From Mycobacterium sp. ST-F2 (lineage in GTDB: Bacteria; Actinomycetota; Actinomycetes; Mycobacteriales; Mycobacteriaceae), in contig NZ_JMHT01000016.1 of NCBI RefSeq assembly GCF_001905655.1, positions 1 through 64,000 on the forward strand: DNA of 64,000 nucleotides, read 5' to 3'. The position numbers and the translations under genes are program-made. A model generated the notes under the pieces. The model saw only the letters and a program-made list of their open reading frames with translations. It was not told where the DNA came from and did not search any database. Position 1 is the first letter of the stretch, and every line of letters begins with the position of its first letter. Below are positions 53,420 through 64,000 of this stretch, piece by piece.

Positions 53420-54190
53420 TCACGCCTTCCGTTCGACAGGAGCCCCCTTGTCCTTGGCCTCCTGCTGGTACTGCCGCAGCTCGGCTCGCACCGCTTCATC
53501 TAACGCGCGGTCAAGGCTAGCGTGGGCAGAACGGCGGGATACACGGCGCATGGCATCGATCAGATCGGCGGCCCAGGCAAGTTCGACGTCGTTGCTGGGG
53601 TACCAGCCCGTCCCCCGCTGCCGGACCACCTCGGTGTGCCCGGCCCGCGTCATGGCCCGGGCCGCTTCGTCGAGCTTCTTGTCCACCGCCGTGGTGGTCT
53701 TGAGGATCGCCGCCAACGGCATCCCGCGGGAGATGAGCCTGGCGAAGTCGTCGATAACCCGCCGGTCAGGCACCAGATAGGCATCCTTGTCGTCCGTCGG
53801 CTCGATGATCCGGCCGGCGACGAGCCGTCGCAGCGTCGCGCCGTCGAGCCGGCCGAGCTGCATCTCGAGCTCCTGGCGCGTCATGGTCTGCGCCTCGGGG
53901 TTCGACCACGGCGAGATCACCAGCTCCTCGAGCTCGGCGAGGTCCAGCACCTCGACGAGCCCCTCACCGCGCTGCAGGCCGGTGAGGAACTTCAGGATGT
54001 GCTTGACGGTGAAGCCCTCGCTGAGCAGCCGGACGATCGCCTGCAACTGGCTCAGGTGCCGATCGGTGTAGATCGCGACCCGGCCCCGGCGCTGGGGCCG
54101 GGGCAGCAGGCCGTTCTCCTGGTAGACGCGGACGTTCCGGGTTGTCGTCCCCGCTTCGCGCGCGAGGTCGTCGATCCGGTACTCAGCCAC
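53420..54190 (-). CDS. MerR-family transcriptional regulator
   Basis: The 256-residue protein has an N-terminal winged helix of MerR type (YRIDDLAREAGTTTRNVRVYQENGLLPRPQRRGRVAIYTDRHLSQLQAIVRLLSEGFTVKHILKFL). Its C-terminal effector region of about 170 residues is longer than in metal sensors and lacks metal Cys. It lies 9 nt after the FMO stop, inside the operon it may control. The perfect inverted repeat at 58493-58524 is a candidate target, but MerR-type spacing there is not established. Confidence 0.88.
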   Translation of the reverse strand: MAEYRIDDLAREAGTTTRNVRVYQENGLLPRPQRRGRVAIYTDRHLSQLQAIVRLLSEGFTVKHILKFLTGLQRGEGLVEVLDLAELEELVISPWSNPEAQTMTRQELEMQLGRLDGATLRRLVAGRIIEPTDDKDAYLVPDRRVIDDFARLISRGMPLAAILKTTTAVDKKLDEAARAMTRAGHTEVVRQRGTGWYPSNDVELAWAADLIDAMRRVSRRSAHASLDRALDEAVRAELRQYQQEAKDKGAPVERKA

Positions 54191-54199
54191 CAGCGGATT

Positions 54200-55684
54200 C
54201 TATGCGGTCAGGACCGACGCACCGCTGGTCTGTTCAGCAGTGATCTTGAAGTCGTGCAGATTGACCGCCTTCAGCTGGTTGACGTACTGGGTGGCGAACC
54301 CGGGGAACATCGTCGCGTTGAAGCCGTCCTCGGTGAGGTACCAGCTCTGGCAGCCCGAGTTCCACGTGGTGGACTGCAGCCGCTGCTGGATGTCCTCGTT
54401 GTAGCGGGCCTGCACCTCGGGCCGCACGTCGAGCGACTTCCACCCGAACTGCAGCAGTTTGGAGATCGCCTCGACGATGTAGTCGATCTGCGCCTCCATG
54501 TAGACCAGCGCCGAGCTGTGGCCCGGGCCCGAGTTGGGTCCGAAGGTGAAATACAGGTTGGGGTAACCGGATACCGCGACACTGCGGTAGGCGTACGCGC
54601 CCCGGCTCCATTCCGCGGCGAGTTCGCGGCCATCGATACCGATGACGGGGAACGGGGTGCCGGCCTTGGACACCTCGAAACCGGTGGCGAACACGATGGC
54701 GTCGAACTGGTGCTCGATGCCTTCGACAGTCCGGATTCCCTTGGGCGACAACCGGGCAATGGGCCAGGTGACGAGCTTGCAGTTGTCGGCCTGCAGCGCC
54801 GGGTAGTAGTCGGCGGTCATCAGCAGCCGCTTGCACCCGGCGGAGAAGTCCGGGGTCAGCTGGCGGCGCAGCCACGGGTCCTTCACCTGCCGGCGCAGGT
54901 TCGCCAGGCTCAGGGCTTCGACGACCCGCGTGAACGGGCTGTCCCACACCACGCCGAGCGCCACCGACTCATGGCCCCAGAACCACGCTGAACGCATCAG
55001 CTTCTCGGCGAGCGGCACGTCCTTGTAGATCCGCTTCATCCAGCCGCTGGTGGCTCCGTTGATGCGGGGGATCACCCAGCCCGGCGTGCGCTGGAACACC
55101 TTGACCGACTTGGCGACCTTGATCAGTTCCGGGACGATCTGCACGCCGCTGGCGCCGGTACCGATGACGGCGACCTTCTTGCCGGTGAAGTCGTAGTCGT
55201 GATCCCAACGGGCGCTGTGGATCTTGTGGCCTTCGTAGGTCTCGATGCCCTCGATCTTGGGGAAGCTGGCGTTCGCCAGCGGCCCCGAGGCGACGATGAC
55301 GGTACGTGCCTGCACCGGTTCACGACCCTCGAAGTTGACGGTCCACTCCCCCGCCACCTCGTCGTACTCCACACCGGTGACGTTGTGGCCGAACCGGATA
55401 TGCGGGGCGATACCGAACGACTCGACCATGCTGTCGATGTACCCGAGGATCTCGTCGCTACCGGAGTAGGTGTGCGACCAGTCCGGGTTGGGCGCGAAGC
55501 TGTAGGAGTACAGGCGCGACGGAATGTCGCACGCCGCACCGGGATACGTGTTGTCACGCCAGGTGCCGCCGACGCGGGTGCCGCGTTCGAAGATCTCGAA
55601 ATCGGTGATGCCCTGGTCTTTGAGCCGGATGGCGGCGCCGATGCCGGCGAAGCCGGCACCGATGATGGCTGTTGAGATGGTCAT
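54200..55684 (-). CDS. Flavin-containing (Baeyer-Villiger-type) monooxygenase
   Basis: The 494-residue protein has an FAD motif GAGFAGIGAA near residue 10, the BVMO-type fingerprint YEGHKIHSARW near 150 (Tyr instead of the usual Phe) and an NADPH motif GTGASG near 178. A second ATGF segment lies near 330. It should use NADPH and O2 to oxygenate ketones, acids or other lipophilic compounds. It resembles MymA (Rv3083), whose operon likewise includes an esterase and an SDR; orthology is not shown. It lies in the operon 12 nt after the ferritin-like gene. Confidence 0.9.
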   Translation of the reverse strand: MTISTAIIGAGFAGIGAAIRLKDQGITDFEIFERGTRVGGTWRDNTYPGAACDIPSRLYSYSFAPNPDWSHTYSGSDEILGYIDSMVESFGIAPHIRFGHNVTGVEYDEVAGEWTVNFEGREPVQARTVIVASGPLANASFPKIEGIETYEGHKIHSARWDHDYDFTGKKVAVIGTGASGVQIVPELIKVAKSVKVFQRTPGWVIPRINGATSGWMKRIYKDVPLAEKLMRSAWFWGHESVALGVVWDSPFTRVVEALSLANLRRQVKDPWLRRQLTPDFSAGCKRLLMTADYYPALQADNCKLVTWPIARLSPKGIRTVEGIEHQFDAIVFATGFEVSKAGTPFPVIGIDGRELAAEWSRGAYAYRSVAVSGYPNLYFTFGPNSGPGHSSALVYMEAQIDYIVEAISKLLQFGWKSLDVRPEVQARYNEDIQQRLQSTTWNSGCQSWYLTEDGFNATMFPGFATQYVNQLKAVNLHDFKITAEQTSGASVLTA

Positions 55685-55696
55685 TCGTGAGTTCCT

Positions 55697-56617
55697 TTAC
55701 GCGACCGGCTCATAGGTCAGCTCGTCCGACCACGTCGGCGTGTACTTCACCAGCGGCATCGGGATGGCGCCGGTGACCACCACCAGCGAATCGGCGAGCC
55801 AGTGGTACTTCGAGGTCCGGTCGATCACCTTTTTGGCATGCCACGAGATGAACCGGTACATGGGTACCCGGCGGGCGAAAGCGCTTCGCTCACCGACACT
55901 TTGGAACCGGCGCATCGCCTGGTACAGACGCTCCTCGTTGACACCCATGGCCACGATGTTGTCGCGCATCTTGTTGAGCAGGGGGAAGTAGCTCAGCGTG
56001 CCGACGATCAGCGCCGGGTTCATCCAGCTGCCGACGAAGTCGACGACCAGCTTGCGCATGTCGGCGTGGCCGAGGATGTCCATGACCTCGAAGTCGACCG
56101 CGAGGTGCCGCGACTCGTCGGAGTTGATGCGCTTGAAAACCTCCTGCGCCACCGGATCTTTGACCTCATCGGTGATGAATTTGATGAGTGCGCCGTCGAG
56201 AGCCACCTCCAGCATGGGGATGACGGTGCCGAGGATCGACAGCGACATGCCGTCGGAGAACTTGTCGAGCCAGGTGATCACCAGCTGCACATTGACGCTC
56301 GGCGGCGGGACCTCGTCGTTCTCGAGCATGCCCCAGCGCCGCATGAGGGCCAGCTCGGCATTGGCGTGCTTCTGCTCCTCGGCGTGGAAGTGCTCATAGA
56401 TGCTCTTGAGCGTCGGGGTCGGGGCCTTCCGCGCCAGCGCGGCGAAGCCACGGGCGCCGACGTTCTCGATCCACATCAGATCGGTCATGAACGGCTTGAG
56501 CTTGGCCCACAGCTCGGGCTCGATCAGCTCGGCACCCGGTGCGTCCCAGTCGATGTCGGCCAGGGCCCACTGCTTGTCCTTGATGCGCTGCAGCATCTCG
56601 TCGAGATCCATTGCCAT
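55697..56617 (-). CDS. Ferritin-like diiron protein (metal-dependent hydrolase/oxygenase-like)
   Basis: The 306-residue all-helical protein has ligand patterns typical of diiron four-helix bundles: Glu in MWIENVGARG, EEQKHANAE (ExxH), Glu in VALDGALIKF's helix, and DESRHLAVDFEV (ExxH). The pattern fits a ferritin-like diiron oxidase or oxygenase. An FMO next to it and a 2Fe-2S reductase divergently encoded make a redox partnership plausible. The C-terminal 90 residues have a hydrophobic stretch that could touch membrane. Confidence 0.75.
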   Translation of the reverse strand: MAMDLDEMLQRIKDKQWALADIDWDAPGAELIEPELWAKLKPFMTDLMWIENVGARGFAALARKAPTPTLKSIYEHFHAEEQKHANAELALMRRWGMLENDEVPPPSVNVQLVITWLDKFSDGMSLSILGTVIPMLEVALDGALIKFITDEVKDPVAQEVFKRINSDESRHLAVDFEVMDILGHADMRKLVVDFVGSWMNPALIVGTLSYFPLLNKMRDNIVAMGVNEERLYQAMRRFQSVGERSAFARRVPMYRFISWHAKKVIDRTSKYHWLADSLVVVTGAIPMPLVKYTPTWSDELTYEPVA

Positions 56618-56629
56618 GATGGGTTCCTT

Positions 56630-57487
56630 TCAGTCCTTGGGAAGTACGCGTCCGAGTAGTCCGGCGCCGCGGACATACAGGGCGGGGAAGTGTCGTTTGA
56701 GGTGCCATATGACGGTGGCGTCGAGTTGCGGCACCACGTAGAGCCGGCCGCCGTCGTGCGCGTCCAGGGTGCGCGCGGCGACGTTGTCGGCGGACAAGCC
56801 GGTCCAGCGGGCCAGCTGCTGACTCAGGCTCATCGAGCTCGGGGTGATGCGGCCGTCGGTGAACACGTTGGTCTTCACGAAGGTCGGGCACAGCACGGTG
56901 ACGGCGATGTCGGTGCCGTCGAGTTCGGCGGCGAGGGTTTCCGACAGTGACATCACGCCGGCCTTCGACACGTTGTAGGCCGCCATCGATGGCGCGGCGG
57001 CGAACCCGGCCGCCGAGGCCACGTTGATGATGCCGCCCCGGCCGGCTTCGCGCAGCAGCGGCGTGAAGACCTCACAGCCGTACACCACGCCCCACAGGTT
57101 GATGCCGAGCGCCCAGTCCCAGTCCTCGAAGCCGATGTCGCCCACCGGTTTTCCACCGATGCCGACGCCTGCGTTGTTGATCACCAGTGTCGGTGCGCCA
57201 CCGAAGATGTCCTGCGCCTGCTTGGCCAGCAGCTCGATGGCGGTGCGATCGGCGACGTCGCACTGCACGGCGTGACCCTTGCCCGTCGGCAGCTGGTCGA
57301 TCAGCGCCACGGTCTCCTTCGCCCGCTCCAGGCTGATGTCCGCGCAGATGATCTCGCCACCCCGCCGGGCGAGCTCGAGCGCGAACGACCGGCCGATGCC
57401 GCTGCCGGCGCCGGTGACCACCGCCTTCGCCTTGTCCGAGCGACGTTGCCCGCGAAAGACATTCAGGATCGTGTCGATGCCGATCAT
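56630..57487 (-). CDS. Short-chain dehydrogenase/reductase (Rv3085-like)
   Basis: The 285-residue protein starts at ATG 57487, overlapping the esterase stop (TGATG); a GTG at 57493 would add two residues. It has AVVTGAGSGIGRSFALELARRGG (cofactor), NNAGVG, a Ser in NVASAAGFAAAPSMAAYNVSKAG and the catalytic YNVSK. The C-terminal tail is hydrophobic and basic (LKRHFPALYVRGAGLLGRVLPK), possibly membrane-associated. The substrate is probably an alcohol or ketone intermediate of the operon's pathway. Confidence 0.9.
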   Translation of the reverse strand: MIGIDTILNVFRGQRRSDKAKAVVTGAGSGIGRSFALELARRGGEIICADISLERAKETVALIDQLPTGKGHAVQCDVADRTAIELLAKQAQDIFGGAPTLVINNAGVGIGGKPVGDIGFEDWDWALGINLWGVVYGCEVFTPLLREAGRGGIINVASAAGFAAAPSMAAYNVSKAGVMSLSETLAAELDGTDIAVTVLCPTFVKTNVFTDGRITPSSMSLSQQLARWTGLSADNVAARTLDAHDGGRLYVVPQLDATVIWHLKRHFPALYVRGAGLLGRVLPKD

Positions 57488-58476
57488 CAGCACACCTCTT
57501 CGAGCTCGTTGGATCGCTTGTAGGCATCGGCGATGAAGGCCGCGGCGCGGCGCAGTGCCGGGCCGGCTTCGGGCGCCAGATGCGGCAGGGCCTGGAACAC
57601 GTGAACCATGCCGGGCCAGACCTCGAGCGTGCTGGCGCCACCGCCACGGCGGAGTTCGGCGTCGAGGTAGCGGGCGTCGGCGCGCAGCATCTCGAAACCA
57701 CCGACCTGAATCAGCATGGGCGGCAACTGCTCTGCCTTGGCGAAGTCGAGCCGCAGGCGCGGATCGGCCAGGTTCTGGCCTTGCGTGTACAGCCCGACCA
57801 TGCGCGCGGCCGCGGTGGCCGACATCGCTGGATCACGGTACGTCGCCTTCTCCTGTTCGAGCGCGAGCCCGAGCGTCACGTCGATCAACGGCGAGAACAG
57901 CACCACGCCCGCGGGCCGGAAGTCCGGGTCGCCGGCGTGCGCCAGCAGCATGTCGCAGGTCAGGTGACCGCCGGCGGAGTCGGCGCCCATCACGATGTCC
58001 GAGGCCGCATAGCCTTCCGCCAACAGCCACCGGTACCCGGCTTCGACGTCTTCGGCCGCCGTCGGGAAGCGGTGCTCGGGTGCCAGCCGGTAGTCCACCA
58101 CGAACATCGGCAGTCCGGTCGCCTCCGACAACCGGGCCACCAGCTTGCGGTGGGTGCGTGCCGAGCAGATGACGTACGCGCTGCCGTGCACGTAGTAGCC
58201 GGCGCGGCGGCCGAACTCGACGCCCGGGCCGAGAACCCACTCGCCCCGCAGGTTCGGCGTGCGGACCGGGACGATCCTGGTGCCATCGGGCATCGAACCG
58301 AAGGTCTCCATGATGGTGGCGATCAGCCCGCGGCCGAACCAGACACCTGGGGTGTTCATCGGGATGACGCTGGTCAGATTGCCCAGGGTCCAGCGGGTCA
58401 CCGTGGCCGAGAGCGCGGCGCGCAACGTTGCGCGCGTGGGTACTTCGGGCAACGTTGCCCGATCAGTTTCCGTCAC
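57487..58476 (-). CDS. Alpha/beta hydrolase (HSL-like esterase) with atypical HGSA motif
   Basis: The 329-residue protein starts at GTG 58476, just inside the divergent promoter region. The nucleophile elbow is IVMGADSAGGHL, and the acid/base pair lies in a late Asp (ADARYLDAEL) and GMVHVFQ. The oxyanion motif is VHGSAYVICS rather than the usual HGGG(F/W). LipR-like enzymes of the mymA type have comparable domain order. It is the first gene of the operon and is transcribed away from the reductase. Confidence 0.88.
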   Translation of the reverse strand: MTETDRATLPEVPTRATLRAALSATVTRWTLGNLTSVIPMNTPGVWFGRGLIATIMETFGSMPDGTRIVPVRTPNLRGEWVLGPGVEFGRRAGYYVHGSAYVICSARTHRKLVARLSEATGLPMFVVDYRLAPEHRFPTAAEDVEAGYRWLLAEGYAASDIVMGADSAGGHLTCDMLLAHAGDPDFRPAGVVLFSPLIDVTLGLALEQEKATYRDPAMSATAAARMVGLYTQGQNLADPRLRLDFAKAEQLPPMLIQVGGFEMLRADARYLDAELRRGGGASTLEVWPGMVHVFQALPHLAPEAGPALRRAAAFIADAYKRSNELEEVC

Positions 58477-58492
58477 GGCAACTAGATCATCA

Positions 58493-58524
58493 TTAACTGT
58501 GCCATTTGTCAATGGCACAGTTAA
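58493..58524. promoter_or_regulatory. Perfect 14-bp inverted repeat between divergent operons
   Basis: The arms TTAACTGTGCCATT (58493-58506) and AATGGCACAGTTAA (58511-58524) are separated by 4 bp. It lies 17 bp upstream of the esterase GTG and 43 bp upstream of the reductase ATG. The length and symmetry suggest a dimeric regulator, and both promoters probably overlap it. Confidence 0.8.
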
Positions 58525-58566
58525 CGACGACAATCTGACCTGGTCCCACGACGGAAGGCATTTCCC

Positions 58567-59619
58567 ATGACCGCATCGACAGCGTCCAGGTCGCACGAGT
58601 TGACCGTGGTCGAGGTGATCACCGAGACCCCCGACGCCGTGTCGCTGGTCCTGACGGCCGCGCACGACGCGCGTGACCAGTTCACCTACCAGGCCGGCCA
58701 GTTCCTGACCCTGCGCATCCCGGCACACGGCGGCGCGGTCTCGCGGTGCTATTCACTGTCGAGCAGTCCGGCCGCCGACGAGCACCTGAAGGTGACCGTC
58801 AAGCGCACCGCGGGCGGCCTCGCATCCAACTGGCTGTGCGACCATGCCGAGGCCGGTATGACACTGGAATCCCTCACGCCCGCAGGCGCTTTCACGGTCC
58901 GTCCGGCAGACAGCGAGCTGGTCTTCGTCGCCGCCGGCAGTGGCATCACCCCGGTCATCTCGATGATCCGCGCCGAACTGCTGCAGTCCGGCCGCCGGGT
59001 GACACTCGTCTACGCCAACCGCGACCGCGAGTCGGTCATCTTCGACGCCGAGTTGGCGGAACTGCTTGCGGCACATGCCGACCGGCTGACGGTCGCACAC
59101 TGGCTCGAGTCGGAGTCCAGCCTGCCCACTCCGGCCGGCCTGCGCTCCTTGCTGCCCTCGACACCCGCAGCCGATACCGCCGCCTACCTGTGCGGCCCAG
59201 CCGCATTCATGGACGTGGCCGCGGCCGCCCTGCACGACGCCGGCGTCGCCTGTGAGCACGTGCACCGCGAGGTCTTCGTCTCACTGACCACGGATGCTTT
59301 CGCCGCGCCGGAGCCGGCGACCCGTTCGGCCGCAGCCTCCGACGCGGTGACCGCGACCGTCGAGATCGACGGCGATACCCACGAGATCAGCTGGCCCAAG
59401 AGCGAAGTGCTGCTCGACACCCTGCTGAGCCGAGGTATCGACGCACCCTACGCCTGCCGCGAAGGCAACTGCGGCGCCTGCGCGTACACGCTGCGCGAAG
59501 GCCAGGTGAGCATGCGGATCAACGACACCCTCGACGACTACGAACTCGGCATCGGCGTCCGGCTGGCGTGCCAGTCGATACCCGAATCCGACTATCTGAC
59601 AGCTGTTTTCGACCGCTGA
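58567..59619 (+). CDS. Ferredoxin--NAD(P) reductase-type oxidoreductase with 2Fe-2S domain (KshB-like)
   Basis: The 350-residue protein has an FAD domain (YQAGQFLTLRIP, SRCYSLSSSP), an NAD domain (VFVAAGSGITPVISMIR, LVYANRDRESVIF, YLCGPAAFM) and a C-terminal plant-type 2Fe-2S cluster. The cluster Cys pattern is CREGNCGACAYTL with a later Cys in LACQS. The order and length match KshB/HsaB-like reductases that feed Rieske or diiron oxygenases. Its natural partner here may be the ferritin-like protein in the divergent operon. It is convergent with the MFS gene. Confidence 0.9.
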   Translation: MTASTASRSHELTVVEVITETPDAVSLVLTAAHDARDQFTYQAGQFLTLRIPAHGGAVSRCYSLSSSPAADEHLKVTVKRTAGGLASNWLCDHAEAGMTLESLTPAGAFTVRPADSELVFVAAGSGITPVISMIRAELLQSGRRVTLVYANRDRESVIFDAELAELLAAHADRLTVAHWLESESSLPTPAGLRSLLPSTPAADTAAYLCGPAAFMDVAAAALHDAGVACEHVHREVFVSLTTDAFAAPEPATRSAAASDAVTATVEIDGDTHEISWPKSEVLLDTLLSRGIDAPYACREGNCGACAYTLREGQVSMRINDTLDDYELGIGVRLACQSIPESDYLTAVFDR

Positions 59620-59626
59620 CCGGCCG

Positions 59627-61381
59627 TCACGCCGCGTTGTCGGCGCCGGGCTCGGTGGCGTAGGTACCGGGGTTGAACATCGACGCCACCGCACCCAGCA
59701 GCATCATGACCGCCGCCGCGCCGAACACCACGACCAGGCCGGAGTGGAACGGCTCGGTGATGAGCTGCGGGAAGAAGCTCTGACCCGTCAGGGTGGCGGC
59801 ATCGACGCCCGGCTGTTGCAGCGTGTGGAACGGAGCCAGCAGCTCGCCCACCGGGTTGTAGCCGAGGAAGGCCGCGAACAGGCTGCCCACCGGCGGCAGT
59901 TCGGCGACCTGCTGCGCGACGTCGGCCGAAACCCCTTGCTGCTGCAGGCCACTGGACAACGCGGTCGGCAAGGTGCCGGCCAGCCCGACGACCATGAGCG
60001 AGAAGAAGATACCGATCGACAGCGAGCTGCCGGCGTTGAAGAACGTCGACCGCACACCCGACGCCGCGCCGCGCTGCGCCGCCGGCACGCTGGACATGAT
60101 GGCCGCGGTGTTCGGCGCGGTGAAGATACCGCCGCCGACGCCGTTGAGGAACACCAGCAGGGCGAATTCCCAGTACGCGAAATTGACCGGAATCAGCAGC
60201 AGCGCAACGAAGGTCACCGCCATCAGCAGCATGCCGCCGACCGCCAGTGGCCGCGCGCCGAAGCGGTCGGACAGGCTGCCGGCGACGGGTGCCGCAACCA
60301 GGAAGCCGATGGTCGCCGGCAGCAGGTAGATGCCCGCCCACAGCGGCGTCGATTCGAAGTCGTAGCCGTGCAACGGCAGCCAGATGCCCTGCAGCCAGAT
60401 GATGAGCATGAATTGGAGGCCACCGCGGCCCACCGACGACAGCAGCCCGGCCAGGTTGCCCATGCCGAAGGTCGCCGACTTGAACAGCCGCATGTCGACC
60501 ATCGGCGATTCGACCTTGAGCTCGATGAAGCAGAACGCGACCAACAGCAGCAGACCGACGCCGATGGAGCCGAGGACGGCGGGACTGCCCCAGCCCGTCG
60601 GCGAATTGCCGTACGGCTGAATGCCATACGTGATGCCCAGCAGCAGCACCGTCAGGCCCAGCCCGAATGTCACCGTGCCGGCCCAGTCGAGCTTGCCGGG
60701 CGACCGCGTGCCCAGCTCGCGCAGCGAGCGGTAGCTCCAGATGGTGCCGATCACGCCGATGGGGATCCCGACCCAGAACACGGCCTTCCACTCCCATTCG
60801 GAGAGGAACCCGCCGATCAGCAGACCGAGGAACGAGCCGGCCACCGCGGCCACCATGTTGACGCCGAGCGCCATGCCGCGCTGGTTGGCCGGGAAGGCGT
60901 CGGTCAGGATCGCCGACGATGACGCCATCAACATGGCGCCACCCACGCCCTGGATCACGCGCCACGCGATGAGCCAGACCGCGCCGCCACCGAGGTGGAA
61001 CGGATCGAACGACAGCGCCACCGCCGCCAGGGTGAAGACCACGAAACCGAGGTTGTAGATCCGGACCCGGCCGTACATGTCACCGAGCCGGCCGAACGGC
61101 ACCACCAGAACCGCGGTTACCACGAGGTAGCCCATCAGCATCCACAGGAGGTAGCTGACGTTGGTCGGTGCCAACGGGTTGAGGCCGATGCCCCGGAAGA
61201 TGGCGGGCAGCGAGATCAGCACGATCGACGCGTTGATGGTGGCCAGCAGCGTGCCCAGCGTGGTGTTGGACAGGACGACCCACTTGTAGTGCGGGTGGTC
61301 GTGGTCCATCTGGACGCGGCGGCGCGCGGTTGCTGCGAGGGCGGTCTCGCTCTGCTCGGTGAGCTCGGTGTGAGTCGTCAT
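59627..61381 (-). CDS. MFS transporter, DHA2 (14-TM) drug exporter family
   Basis: The 584-residue protein has about 14 membrane segments. The motif A-like [14 protein letters not shown] follows TM2, and motif C-like [18 protein letters not shown] is in TM5. The long extracytoplasmic loop near 470-530 is typical of EmrB/QacA-like drug:H+ antiporters. The substrate is unknown. The gene is convergent with the reductase and divergent from the thiC riboswitch. Confidence 0.9.
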   Translation of the reverse strand: MTTHTELTEQSETALAATARRRVQMDHDHPHYKWVVLSNTTLGTLLATINASIVLISLPAIFRGIGLNPLAPTNVSYLLWMLMGYLVVTAVLVVPFGRLGDMYGRVRIYNLGFVVFTLAAVALSFDPFHLGGGAVWLIAWRVIQGVGGAMLMASSSAILTDAFPANQRGMALGVNMVAAVAGSFLGLLIGGFLSEWEWKAVFWVGIPIGVIGTIWSYRSLRELGTRSPGKLDWAGTVTFGLGLTVLLLGITYGIQPYGNSPTGWGSPAVLGSIGVGLLLLVAFCFIELKVESPMVDMRLFKSATFGMGNLAGLLSSVGRGGLQFMLIIWLQGIWLPLHGYDFESTPLWAGIYLLPATIGFLVAAPVAGSLSDRFGARPLAVGGMLLMAVTFVALLLIPVNFAYWEFALLVFLNGVGGGIFTAPNTAAIMSSVPAAQRGAASGVRSTFFNAGSSLSIGIFFSLMVVGLAGTLPTALSSGLQQQGVSADVAQQVAELPPVGSLFAAFLGYNPVGELLAPFHTLQQPGVDAATLTGQSFFPQLITEPFHSGLVVVFGAAAVMMLLGAVASMFNPGTYATEPGADNAA

Positions 61382-61409
61382 CAGTCGGTGTTCGCTCCAA
61401 TATCAGAAA

Positions 61410-61419
61410 AACATATGTT
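61410..61419. promoter_or_regulatory. Palindrome in front of the MFS gene
   Basis: AACATATGTT is a perfect 10-bp palindrome about 30 bp upstream of the transporter start, in a short AT-rich island that also carries TATGTT as a possible -10 on the minus strand. It is a candidate operator; no regulator gene is next to it. Confidence 0.35.
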
Positions 61420-61526
61420 AGCTATACAAACGACCGCATGACAATTCGATTCCCAGGTCTCGACCGCTGGACGGAACGCCGCCGCTGCACCCTTGCCTTC
61501 CAGCACGGATCGACTACGGTGAACAC

Positions 61527-64000
<2,474 letters not shown>

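Overview
The window is high-GC actinobacterial DNA and looks like a fast-growing mycobacterium (Mycolicibacterium type). The evidence is a PGRS-like glycine-rich gene, an MmpL transporter, a VirR/Rv0431-type protein, 13E12 HNH biology, many GTG starts and leaderless-looking promoters. The order of housekeeping genes matches, in reverse, the M. tuberculosis Rv0422c-Rv0439c backbone: SDR, moeA2, psd, pssA and an Rv0435c-type AAA ATPase (6.5-12.4 kb); then Rv0434, Rv0433, sodC, Rv0431, Rv0430, def and Rv0428c homologues (29.9-34.9 kb); then xthA (44.4 kb) and thiC-thiD (61.6 kb to the right edge). The species assignment is inference from these families; no rRNA or tRNA gene is seen.

Four accessory blocks interrupt this backbone. 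(1) 0-6.4 kb: a PGRS-like gene with 585-bp tandem repeats, a broken M24 peptidase, a Tat-type polysaccharide deacetylase, a superfamily 2 helicase and a HAD phosphatase. (2) 12.4-29.9 kb: a ParDE toxin-antitoxin pair, a TetR/old yellow enzyme pair, a shrunken FMO-like gene, an S53 peptidase/membrane protein pair, small lipoproteins, a VWA protein, a complete Mrp antiporter operon (A-B fusion, C, D, E, F, G) and a frameshifted methyltransferase. (3) 34.9-44.3 kb: two tandem paralogous secreted proteins with ATP-tripeptide repeats and charged tails, then a three-gene SMC-like cassette (JetA/MksF, JetB/MksE, JetC/MksB) that lacks the JetD/MksG nuclease and abuts xthA. (4) 45.1-61.4 kb: an esterase, a TetR/MmpL pair with paired operators, a 13E12-type HNH gene preceded by a five-copy interspersed motif array and an SOS-box-like start, and a six-gene operon (esterase, SDR, ferritin-like protein, FMO/BVMO, MerR regulator, coiled-coil protein). 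That operon diverges from a KshB-like reductase across a perfect inverted repeat, and a DHA2 transporter follows the reductase.

The phospholipid genes psd, pssA and the CDC48-like ATPase overlap by 4 nt each and probably form one operon, as do all six Mrp genes. A TPP riboswitch precedes thiC, and thiD overlaps the end of thiC. Three genes show lesions (in-frame TGA, 1-nt frameshift, missing start codon). These could be real decay or assembly errors.
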